A stretch of 60,000 nucleotides of DNA, taken from Membranipora membranacea (Eukaryota > Bryozoa > Gymnolaemata > Cheilostomatida > Membraniporidae). How positions within the stretch are numbered: position 1 is the stretch's first letter; every line of letters begins with the position of its first letter. The notes beneath the pieces were generated by a model. It saw only the letters and a list, made by a program, of their open reading frames with translations. It was not told the DNA's origin and made no database searches. Location of the stretch: assembly GCA_914767715.1 (NCBI GenBank), contig OU612069.1:18289387-18349386 (forward strand). The letters run 5' to 3'. A program made the position numbers and the translations under genes. Of this stretch, positions 33,133 to 45,100 are shown one piece after another.

Positions 33133-36100
33133 ATGGCTAGACCATTTGATCCAACATTCAGCTTCAGTGATAGAGAGAGAGGTAAGGGGATCACAATTGG
33201 CTTAATTGAACTGACAGAAATTTTTCTACTAAGCCCACAACATTTTGTCATGTTTCATTTCTTATTATACCTTATTATATATATAAATAAGAAACTTGGT
33301 GATGATGATGGATTTTATCAGCCTTAGGATCAATGATACAACTTCTTGAATGAATAAAAACATCAAACATATGGTTTGTTCTTAGTGTTGTATAGTTACT
33401 AAAGAGAAGGTTGTTGTCTCTGCAGCCTAGGGGAAGGCGGGGTACGTTGAGCCAGTTTTTACATATGGATTGTAACATGCAGTTGAATTGTGCCAGATTG
33501 ACAAGAATTGCTACTGAAATTGGTCTTCATGTCTTCCATCAACATGAGTGAGGTCAGAAACCTATTGCAGCGGCAAAAGGAAATATTGCTGTTTCAAAAA
33601 AATTCGGGAAGCGGCTCAACGTTCCCCAAGCACGGGGCACGTTGAGCCGGATCTGCATTTTGTATGGGGCATGTTGTGCCACTCTGTTATGGTCATCTTT
33701 TTGCTGGTCATAACTTTTTAATTCATTGCAACCATAAGAAATGAAGAAAAACAACCTAATTCATTGCAACAGCACATTTCTTTCACTCAATTGAACTATA
33801 AAATATAATTCGCAACACAAAATAAATCTCTAAAACATTTGTGGTATAGGAAATCTTGCACACGGCAAACTTGATGATAGGTGATGGAAAAGTGAACTCA
33901 AGAGTAATTGCTAATTTCATTAAGATACATCAATTCCAACGTTTTTGTTTTTGTGTACATATACTACATATACACTTTCATCATATAACATTCATATACT
34001 CCAGGGCATGGCTCAAAGTGCCCCAACGGGCATAGATCAACGTGCCCAACAGCCTGTTTTTCACTTTCAACTCGAGTTAAACAAAATCTCTCCATCAGAG
34101 ATAAGTTTAGATTATGTACAATTGAGACTAAATATGATGTCATCACATAATAAAATTGCAATTCCTCAGTCACGCCTTTTTGGGAACAGATGACATTTCC
34201 GTCGATTAGCGCATTATTTACTTTTTGCGCTATAAACGATGAAAACCTAAATAATTATCTTCCCTTAGTAGCTATCTTTACTTTTGTCTGCTCAAAAAGG
34301 GTTCCTTTGAGCACATGACCTCTGATAGAGGGGAAAACTCAAAAGATAAAATGGTATTTGAAAAAAGTGGGGTGGATCAACGTGCCCCATGGCTCAACGT
34401 GCCCCCCTTCCCCTAATACTCCTTGCTACAGTGACCCACAGAGAAGTTGATGATAGTAACTGAGACTCCCCTCTCTAAGCATAGGCCCCTCATTGCTTGC
34501 ATGCCTATATATTGCCAACTTCCGGGTGTTTGATACTGGAAATTGGCAATGTAAAGGCATGACAGTTCAAGGGGCCCATACATTCAAAGCCTTTGCTTGA
34601 TAAATGGACCTTATAACTGGTGAGGCTTTGAAATATCCTTCACTGTTACTAGGCTTGAAAGTGTCTACAACAGGTCTCTGTCACCCAACATTGTGATGTC
34701 AAGATTACTGGGATAATATCAGGAATAACGGAGACATATAGCTCCAGTAATCTATACTTAAGTACTAGTAATATGGTACTATATATCTCCGTTATTCCTG
34801 ATTTTCTCCCTTGGTTCATAAAAAGACATTTGGATGAGTTCATGCAAATAGGGTATTGTACCAATTGTACTTGTGCCTTGGCTGTTGGAGGAGAACTACT
34901 AGCCAACACCCTGACTCTGATGAGTAGTGTTCTATAGTCTATAGCTCTAATGTTTATATTTCTCTTCCCTACCAGATCGATCTGTCTCTATCCTGCTTAT
35001 ATCAACAATAAGAAAACAGTAGCTGAAGGCCGACGAATCCCTAAAGAGAAGGTGAGATGCTCTGCAAATATAGCCTGTCTCGTGTTTATTGATTAAATTA
35101 GTACAGAAAGGTTACAGTGCTGTATGGACAAGAACAACTCATAGGCTTAGTTAACAGGGTTTGTTGGTGCAGCCTGTTATCTTATTTTACATACTCAGTC
35201 CAATGCAATGCTCATGGACATTCAATGTCCTGAGGTGCCGACAACATTGTAAGTAACAGACAGAGCAGTGGCAATACATACTCATAAGAGCCCTGCATTG
35301 ACAACAACACATTTGTATAGGCATTGAGAACAGCAAAACATGTCCCAGTCAGCCCATGCAACTAAGGCTTTGTGGTGTTGCGAGATGTACTGACTATTCG
35401 GTGTCATGTAACAATAACAGTCTTTGGATTACATGGTATAATGAGCGATGATTCTTATCAAAGCGACCTACCCTTCTATTCATTGATTAGGGTGCAGGGT
35501 AAGGCATGGGTCTTTCAATCAAGAGGTCCGGTGTTCGATTCCCGGCAGGTCACGGTGGTGTCAGGAAAAGAGAATTCGACCTCGAATGCTCCTGTGCCTT
35601 ATCAGAATTCAGTCTGTAGACCTGTACTGACACCGAGACAAAACAACCTAGCAACATCAAGGTTCCTCACACGGTATCGAGACTATTAACGGACATGAGA
35701 GTTATCTCTGTCTAACCTCTGGGCGGGTTGCTGGTGGTGGCGTTCCATTGTCGTCCACTATCCTTATCCCATAGGCACTAGCCTGTCTTGACAAGGTTTG
35801 TCGAACAAAGCTTGTCAAGACAGGCTAAAAGGCCCCGGTTTTGAATGTGTTTTCAACAACCTAAACAAGGGGCCATTGAGATGGCTACATATAGCAATGA
35901 TTGAGCTGTAGTTACTTGAAGAAAGCCACTCTCAGCAAGTCATAGAGAGTTTGACCGTTTAAAGAATTTGAGCCTTGGGAGGGTTATGTGAGGTAATCTG
36001 ATCCAATATATGGATTCTTCATGTCTTTTTACATCTATAGGTCCAAGTTCCTAATCTCTGTGACCATCATGTGAGGAATAATGACCTGAAATAGAAGTGC

Positions 36101-39100
36101 TCACTTTACTTGTTTGAAAACTTTTTATTTGGGAATCCCTCCTTCAGTATTACGTATTGGCGGAAGTAACATTAACAGTGTTGCTATGTTACAAGCTGAA
36201 AACTGGTTGTTTTCTGTTGGTGTTTTTTTCCCATGAAATACTTTTAGTGTCTTGGAACACTCCATTATCATTTTCTAGTAGAGTTGAAATGTCCTCAAGT
36301 TTAGTAAGGAGATGGGTACTGGACACTATAAAGGTATTTCATGAGCAGAAAACAACAAAAGAAATCACTAATACTATTAGTAATTGCGATGATGTGAGCT
36401 CCGCCCCTACGTCATCCTGAATAAGGGATTCCCAAAATAAAGGTTTTCTAACCAATAAAGTGAGCACTTATATTTTAGGTCATTATTCCTCACATGATGG
36501 TCACAGATATTAGGAACTTGGACCTATAGATGTAAAAAGACATGAGGAATCCGTATATTGGATCAGATTACCTCACATAACCCTCCCAAGGCTCAAATTC
36601 TTTAGGTCTAGATCATGTAGGAATCACATGAAGATAAAATAATATATACATGTAGTCTGTTACTCCATTTACGTGTAGCCCATTGTACTAGCCAACAATC
36701 ATGTAAGAATACTTACCGCCACTCTCTGTTACAGGGTGTAGAAAATCCAACACATCAAGAGATAAAAGATGTCTGTGTTGCAGCAGGTCTTACTATAGGC
36801 GTTGAGGTAATATTCTCAATGACATGTCACGTAGGCATACCTACTTCCTACTTCAAAAGGCCTACATGGTATTTATCAAATGATTGGATACCCTAAGGCC
36901 CAGCAGCTATTTGCTATCCCATCTGCAATGCTTCTACATTATCACTGGCACCCTACTATCTTTGTCAGCAAAGCTTTAACCTGGTGAAGTTTAGCGCAAA
37001 ATAGTCTCAATTTGTATCAAGTTGGTTTCATCTCAAAAAGTCATACCACATTTGTTAGTCCAGTCAAATTATTTAGTAAATTTACCACTGAGTTGCCTTC
37101 TCTTGCCAAATTATTGAATAAGGGGCGATAACTTGAACTTGTTGCAATCACATAATCCACAATATCGGATTTTCATGAAGCTTCCAAAGAAATGAAGCAA
37201 ACAAACTATCACTTTGCATGTTTTATTTATCAACTACCATCCAGCTAACTGCTCACATGGACTACCCCAGAGCTAAGGTTTTTTCAGCTGTTTGTTTTCA
37301 AATAATGTGACAACTCTAGTCCTGAACCTCCAAGGTTTGTGATAAGTATCCAGATTGCAAAATTACCTGTCTAGGAACGTTACATGACAATCATCACAAC
37401 TCACTGTCTTTTATATGTAACTCTAACCGATTTTATTGCCCGTCTAGTAGAATAAGGTACATCCCCGTGAGCTCTACCCCAGAGATATGATGTACAGAGG
37501 ACGAATAAGGATACACTTCAGAGAAGACTCAGGAAAACCTCTACACCAAAAATTCCAGTCAAGTAAGTGGTGTAAACTGTCAGTTTTGCCTGTATAGAAG
37601 CTAGACGAATCCGCGACAACTTGGCCCGAGCCAAACTTGGCCCGAGCCAAACTTGGCCCGAGACAAACTTGGCCCGAGCCAAACTTGGCCCGAGCCAAAC
37701 TTGGCCCGAGCCAAACTTGGCCCGAGACAAACTTGGCCCGAGCCAAACTTGGCCCGAGCCAAACTTGGCCCGAGACAAACTTGGCCCGAGCCAAACTTGG
37801 CCCGAGCCAAACTTGGCCCGAGCCAAACTTGGCCCGAGCCAAACTTGGCCCGAGACAAACTTGGCCCGAGCCAAACTTGGCCCGAGCCAAACTTGGCCCG
37901 AGCCTAACTTGGCCCGAGCCAAACTTGGCCCGAGACAAACTTGGCCCGACCCAAACTTGGCCCGAGCCAAACTTGGCCCGAGCCAAACTTGGCGCGAGCT
38001 AAACTTGGCCCCAATTAGTGAAACTTGGCCCCAAATACTAAAACTTGGCCCAGATACTAAAACTTGGCCCCAGATACTAAAACTTGGCCCCATGCAATGA
38101 AACTTGGCCCCAATTAGTAAAACTTGGCCCCAAATACTAAAACTTGGCTCCAAATATAAAACTTGGCCCCATGCATGCCTGCACAAAATCCACATTGTGC
38201 CTCTGGGAGTAGGTCCTCTGCATGAATGCTCAATCTTTTGAGTAACACACAGGCTAATACTTTACCAGGTGTTGATAGAAGTGAGATGCCACAATATTTC
38301 CCACAGAGACATCGATCACCTTGCTTAAACAGGGTTATAAGCTGAGCATCCTCCCAATCTTGTGGAGGCTCTCCGCTTTTCCAAGAGTCAACAATGATCT
38401 CATGGTGTTGCAGGTGCTGCACTAGTAGAGCCACTCTGAATATGATAATTGCAGGGTGTATTCTATCTGCACCGGGTGACTTTCCATTGCTGAGAATATA
38501 CATAGCATTGTTCACTTCGTCCAAGTCAGGAGCATCATTGATCTCATTGCTTTCATTGAGAAGAGTGTTGAGATGTTCTGTCCAACAAGGGAGAAGGTCT
38601 TTTTCTCAGTTAGTAAAGTCTGATTGTCGGAGGAAAGTAGCTGATCAGATTGATCAACCCTCGGACCCCGTACTGCCCAAAGTCCTTGATGCTTGATCCT
38701 CTAGTGTCATTCATGTCTGCCAGCTCCTGTAGTTCAGCAGCTTTACTCTGCCACCATTCATTTTTGCAGACGACATGAGTAGTGTCTAAACCTATTTTTG
38801 ATGTATCTGGTATTATGATTCAACATTTCATTCAGGGCATGGTTACAAGCAGCTATCAGTCCACACAGTTCTTTATCGCTCTCCTCAAACCAGTCTGCAT
38901 GATTTCTCTCCACATATTCCAAGATCTCTTTGTACACCTCATACACCGTTGACTTGAATGCGGACCATTATTCTCTTCCACTGAGCCTGCCAGAGCAGGG
39001 AGCTTTTCATTCATGTTAGTTTCTAATTCACTCCTGATGGTATCAGACCACATAGTGTTAACATTGAGCTTTCTATGACGCTGACTAGATTTACTAATGA

Positions 39101-42100
39101 GCTTCCGCACTCTGAGCCTGGTGTAACACCTGTTGATGATGTGATCAGTGCTGCAGTTGGCACTAGCTCTAGTATCACTGATGTCACGCAATTCACATTG
39201 GCGGTTGACAATGAAGTCAATCAGGTGCCAGTGTTAACCCTCGGGTGCATCCATGTGTTTTTATTGCTAGCTTTGTGCTTAAAGCTCGTATTTGTTATCA
39301 CCAGCTGATGTTCAGTACAGATAGACAGTAAAAGCTCACCATTAGAATTAGATCGTCTTGTTCCAAATTTTCGAAACACATTATTCCAGATCTCATTATC
39401 TTGGCCAACTCTAGCATTAAAGTCACCTAGGAACATAGTTTTAGCTTCTTTAGGTACTGTCATCAAGGTGGAATCCAGCTGCTGATAAAACTGTGCGATG
39501 TTCTCAGGGCTATTCGTCCTTGTACCGTAAGGGCGCGTATTGTAGCTGCATGGTTGATGTCCATGAGTGGTTAAAACTCAGTCAAGCATACCGCGGTTAT
39601 AATAAGGGCATTGTTTCCAAATTCTATAGGCAGGCGGCTAATCAGTGAACATACATACTAACTCAGTGGTAACATGCTAGCAGCGACTATATATCTCTTA
39701 TTTTTATTAACAATATCTGACCTCAGAAGAGACATATAAGGATGTGGAGCTCAATGTATTGACCTTCAAGGTCAAGCCTCGTTACACCTACATAAAATTA
39801 TCATCCAATTAGAAATGATCTGACCAATAGTTAACCAATCAGCATTCTTCTTCCCCAACCAGTCGATGCAATGCTTATTATTATGGCAGACAGAAATGTA
39901 TCATAATGTTTTGTTTTGAAGAAGTTAGTAGGACAGCTGTGGTCAGGTCTGTGCAGTGTGGTGGGAGGGTATTAGCATGTAACACATAGTGTGCACATTT
40001 CTTGATCATTATATTGCCTGGGCGGCTAAATATTGTGGTTAAATTACAGTGGGCTTGCTGGTGCGATATGGCTAAAATCTGTGTTTTGTTTCCTAAATTA
40101 ATCCAGGCCTGTTCACCAACAAGCCACGTGGTTACAATACGCTACCTTACGGTAGGTGCATACACCGCAATGATAGTACAATATCTGTTCTTGTTTAGAT
40201 GGAGTCTAAGGGTGATCATTCTATCATATACAGATTTGGGGGTCTTCAGTCATATTGGCGATGACAGCACTGATTCACTCGTCATTTCTGAGATCTTAGC
40301 ACTACCAGTATCCCCAAAACAAGCCTCACTTAGTGCTTCAACATCAATTCTATATTTCTTTAGCTCTTGTACAATGATGCCACTTCGCCTTCGCCTTCTG
40401 GTCTATCTGCTCTATCACGATCAAGCATTGTTCTAATGTTCAACGCAGCAAAATTCAGATCATAAGCTGTTTGCAGCTTGAGTTTTGTAGGTTGTCAGAG
40501 CAGCTTTCTCTACAGGTTTAGGAAATTCTGTACTGGCAAGGTGAGACTAAGACGAGTGCAGATCCTCAGCCAGTTGATGCAATGACCAGCCAGATGTGCT
40601 GTAGGCTTATATACACATTGCCCTTACAGGTTGTCACACTCTTGGCTTATTTTCATGGTTTGTTCTCCCAAAGATCCCCATCTGATTAGCCTTGTGTCCA
40701 GTGTCCATTTCACCTTACATTATACATTAAAAGTTGGCTGGACTTCATTTATTATCTCTTAGTGTGTAGAGGCAAGTTTCAGTACATATGGCCAAGTTAT
40801 ATATTTGGGGCCAGGTTTTACTAATTGGGGCCAAGTTTCATTTTATGGGGCCATGGTTTAGTTACTGGGTCCAATTTTCAGTACATGAGTACAAGTTTTA
40901 TATTTGGGGCCAAGTTTTAGTTATTTCGGCCAAGTTTTATAACCTGGGGCGACGTTTTGTGTATGGGGCCAAGTTTTACTAATTGGGGCCAAGTTTTAAT
41001 GAATGGGGCCAAGTTTTATTTATTGGGGCAAAGTTTTACTAATTGGGGCTAAGTTTTACTGATTGGGGTCAAGTTTCATTGCATGGGGCTAAGTTTTACT
41101 AATCGGGGCCAAGTTTCACTGCATTGGGGCCAGGTTTCATTGCATCGAGCCAAGTTTTATATTTGGGTCCAAGTTTTACTAATTGGGGCCAAGTTTCAGT
41201 ATTTGGGGCCAAGTTTTACTAATTGGGGCCAAGTTTCACTGCATTGGGGCCAGGTTTCATTGCATCGGGCCAAGTTTTATATTTGGGGCCAAGTTGTACT
41301 AATTGGGGCCAAGTTTCAGTACATGGGGCCAAGTTTTATATTTGGGGCCAAGTTTTACCAATTTGGGCCAAGTTACAGTACTTGGGGCCAGGTTTTACTA
41401 ATTGGGGCCAAGTTTCATTACTTGGGGCCAAGTTTTACTAATTGGGGCCAGGTTTCATTGCATCGGGCCAAGTTTTATATTTGGGGCCAAGTTTTACTAA
41501 TTGGGGCCAAGCTTTACTAATTGGGGCCAAGTTTCATTGCATCGGGCCAAGTTATATATTTGGGGCCAAGTTTGGCTCGGGCCAAGTTTGGCTCGGGCCA
41601 AGTTTGGCTCGGGCCAAGTTTGGCTCGGGCCAAGTTTGGCTCGGGCCAAGTTTGGCTCGGGCCAAGTTTGGCTCGGGCCAAGTTTGGCTCGGGCCAAGTT
41701 GTCGCGCTTCCAAGCTAGACAATAGATATTTTCAGTGTCGGTATGCTACTGAGCCGAGAGAGTGACATTCCACAATCAATCATCTAAGATGAAGACACAT
41801 TATTGCGCTTTTAGCTGGTCGAATGTTGTTCAAATTAAGCGGCCTTATCACATACCAGATCTTGTATTAAAGCGACATATTGTGGATATATTGTCGCTAA
41901 GCCCTGCTGATTGGATTTCATATGACTCATTTAACTGGTACCTGCTTGTGGAAAGCAGGATTATAGAAAGTGTCCCTATATTTGGTCAACTGAATATCAG
42001 AGTAAAGTATGGACCAAGGCTTTTGTGCCCGTTCAGGGGAAGAGAATGTAGACTGTACTACATCTGCGAAATCTTGGACCACAAGATTGATGCTAGAGTT

Positions 42101-45100
42101 TGAGTAGGTAGCCTTGAGTTAGGCGTGTGACAGTTCGGCCCTCGTTTGGAACCATTATGGATCAATTATGATTACACTGGAATGAGTATAGTTGTTGTTG
42201 CAACTTATCTTGTTGAGGAGGCTTTTGTATCTCTGTTTGAAATTGACCATATTGCAATTGTTTGGCAACGTTGAAAATTCATGATTACGATTTGACAATA
42301 CTTGAGTGAAACTTTACTCTGCCCACACATTGATAACAGTGATCCCGTGATCAAACTTTTGCGGCGAAAAATCAGGTGTGTTGAACCCACAAACGTCGCA
42401 AACGTCAAAACGTCGCAATCTAGCGTTCCACTAACGTCGCAATCCAAAAGACGTCGCAACGAAGGGTTTTTAAAACGTCGCAAACCCACAAACGTCGCAA
42501 TTTTTTAAACGTCGCAATAGCTCGAACCCACTAACGTCGCAAATGTGGCAACTCAACACAAATACGAAGTTGTCCTCTCATTTGATGCAAATTGGTGATG
42601 ATGATATGTTGCGAGAAGTAGAAAGGAGCATACAAACTACAAAACACGGTGGGGAATTGAATATCAACATTATATATTGTGCCATGCATAATTGTTGTGT
42701 AGTTTTCAGGTTATTTGAATCATTTTTCCACTTTCTAGGGTCGTTTATTGTTACCTCAGACTCCATTAATACTGTCATAAATGGGTGATAGTCAAGATTT
42801 AGCACAAGTAAGGCAAATATCTGCATACATGTCAAGCTTGAAATATACTGTCATGTTTGATATGGGCTATGGTTTTACACTACTTGAAATGCCATAAATG
42901 TTGAATCATTTATGCATGAATCCCTTTATCTCTTTATGACTTACCCTTTATCTACTGAATACGGAATTTTTACATCATTCCCAAGATGCAACTTTATGGT
43001 TTTACACTACTTATAATGCCATAAATGTTGAATCATTTATGCATGAATCCCTTTATCTCTTTATGACTTACCCTTTACTGAATAAGGAATTTATACATCA
43101 TTCCCAAGATGCAACTTTATGGTTTTATGGTATGATAATAAAACCTCAACAGGATACCATAGGAACCATTACCATACAATAGGATGCGATATTACACCTT
43201 GCATTGCGTAATGGCAATTGTATTTTCATCACTAGAATTATATGCAGTTTGTAAACTCAAACCCTGGGTTATGGACAAGAGACCTTGACAGTGGGTCAAT
43301 GATAATGCAGTTGAAAATTTACAGATTTGACTATCGCTTTGTGACCCAGCGGCTTATTGTTAATTGCCATGGTTATAAAATAAATGGGTTTCCCTAAAAA
43401 ATTCAAGTTAAATTATAAATGGCCTCAATATACTTTGGTAATTCCATAGATATGCATTATGGGAACTGTTAACCTCTTAAATTTTATTGAATTTGTTATT
43501 GTATACTCCCAGAAAGAGAAGTCTTCAAAGTGCCACATCCTGCAAGACCATGGCAAACAGTGGCCTTTCTTGACAAGCATTGCTGGAAGGAGAGGGGAAC
43601 CCCTCCGACAAAGCTTGTCAAGGCAGGGTAAGGGACCAGCAGATGAAATTTTTTGAGATATCGTGATTTGCTTGTTTAGTAATGAAATCAATTTAAAAAA
43701 ATTTCAGCTCAACTATGCCTGGGTACCCAAAGACTATTTTCCTACCTCTAAAAATTCAACTTGCTTTTGCCTATCTAGCCAGCAAGTTAAGCAGTATCTA
43801 TCTATTCTACCTATACATACAGTGGGCTGCCTATACTATCTATTCAGTGGTATGGAGGAGGGTCAATGAATAAAATATTAAAAAGAGCTGAGAAAATCTG
43901 CTGTAGCCATAGCCTACTTATTATCCATATTGATAAATAAATCTAACATGGTCAGCCAGCGCCTATATCATAGATATATATTATATATAAGACAAAACAT
44001 TCTCATGGCACACAGTATTGTCTAGGAACACAGGTTTTTGTTTCCATTGATCAAACTAAAATTAACTCAATAAACATGCCCAGGGCTCTCAGATGGTTGT
44101 TCATGTACATCTGCTTGTAATCAAGGTTCATTAATGTTCAACCAGGGAGAATGGATGAACTTTCTACCATACCATTTTATTTCATAAGTGGGATGTAGAA
44201 AACATGTTATGAGTCATTCTATTTTACTTTGTGAGGAAACAACTCCCAACAAAATGAAAATTAAAAAATCACATGGTATATAAAAAAAGTTTGACTTTAT
44301 TTATCTGGGAAATCCAAAGTGTTGCATCATGGGAAGGCTGTGAAATTTGATGGATTAAGGCCATGTCAGCAAGAGGAAAAAATATAGCACTCAATCCAAC
44401 TGTGTCAACACCTCTTGACAAGTTCAATCTTTGGCTAAATCAAACATTAAGGTACATCACAAATTGGTATGTCACTATGTCTGCTGGATAGTGATTAGCA
44501 TCCCTAATATGACAGCATTGATGGATTCTGAGGTAACAACAAACGGCCCTAGGAAGTGAAAAAAATGATTCAAATAACCTGAAAAATACTCAACAATTAC
44601 CCATAGCACAATATAAATAATGTTGATATTCGATTCCCCACCGTGTTTTGAAGTTTGTATGCTCCTTTCTACTTCTCGCAACATATCATCATCACCAATT
44701 TGCATCAAATGAGAAGACAACTTCGTATTTTTGTTGAGTTGCGACATTTGCGACGTTAGTGGGTTCGAGCTATTGCGACGTTTAAAAAAATTGCGACGTT
44801 TGTGGGTTTGCGACGTTTTAAAAACCCTTCGTTGCGACGTTTTTTGGATTGCGACGTTAGTGGAACGCTAGATTGCGACGTTTTGATGTTTGCGACGTTT
44901 GTGGGTTCAACAAGGTGAAAGAGAAGTTAATATATTATTTCAAGTTTTGTGTCATTCTCTCGACTAAACTCTGGGTCATCGTTGTCGTAGGTTTTCTGAC
45001 TGCAACAATTCTTAGCAGGCACCGGTTATGTGACACTTTAAAATGTCAAGATATGATTCAGTAGCTTGATTATCATCAACTCTTCCTAGCCTCAGATCCT

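Larger units (their letters stand above)
37607..41711. mobile_element. Foldback transposon with tandem-repeat TIRs, 9-bp target duplication, in SRP19 intron 4
   Basis: Direct repeat AAGCTAGAC at 37598-37606 and 41712-41720. Termini GAATCCGCGACAACTTGG and, reversed, GGAAGCGCGACAACTTGG. Left arm: about 24 units of a 16-bp repeat (AACTTGGCCCGAGCCA), then nine units of about 20 bp (AACTTGGCCCCAAATACTAA type). Right arm in inverted order: about 38 units of 20 bp, then eight of 16 bp. The middle (about 38175-40785) is a LINE fragment. Long TIRs made of short tandem units plus a 9-bp duplication are the hallmark of Drosophila FB elements (MuDR-related FB-NOF) and resemble sea-urchin TU elements. It begins only 44 nt after the exon 4 donor. 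No transposase is present. Confidence 0.88.

Noticed and set aside
37474-38195. Long open frames on both strands (up to 225 codons) of repeating ARAKFGSGQVWLGPSL-type peptides
   Set aside because: They come from the 16-bp and 20-bp tandem arrays of the foldback arm, which lack stop codons in several frames at once; no start context, splice sites or known family.
37617-41700. CRISPR array
   Set aside because: Repeats are directly adjacent without spacers, units are 16-20 bp, and the genome is eukaryotic.
40788-41765. Open frames through the right foldback arm
   Set aside because: Same reason: periodic repeat translated in several frames, on both strands.
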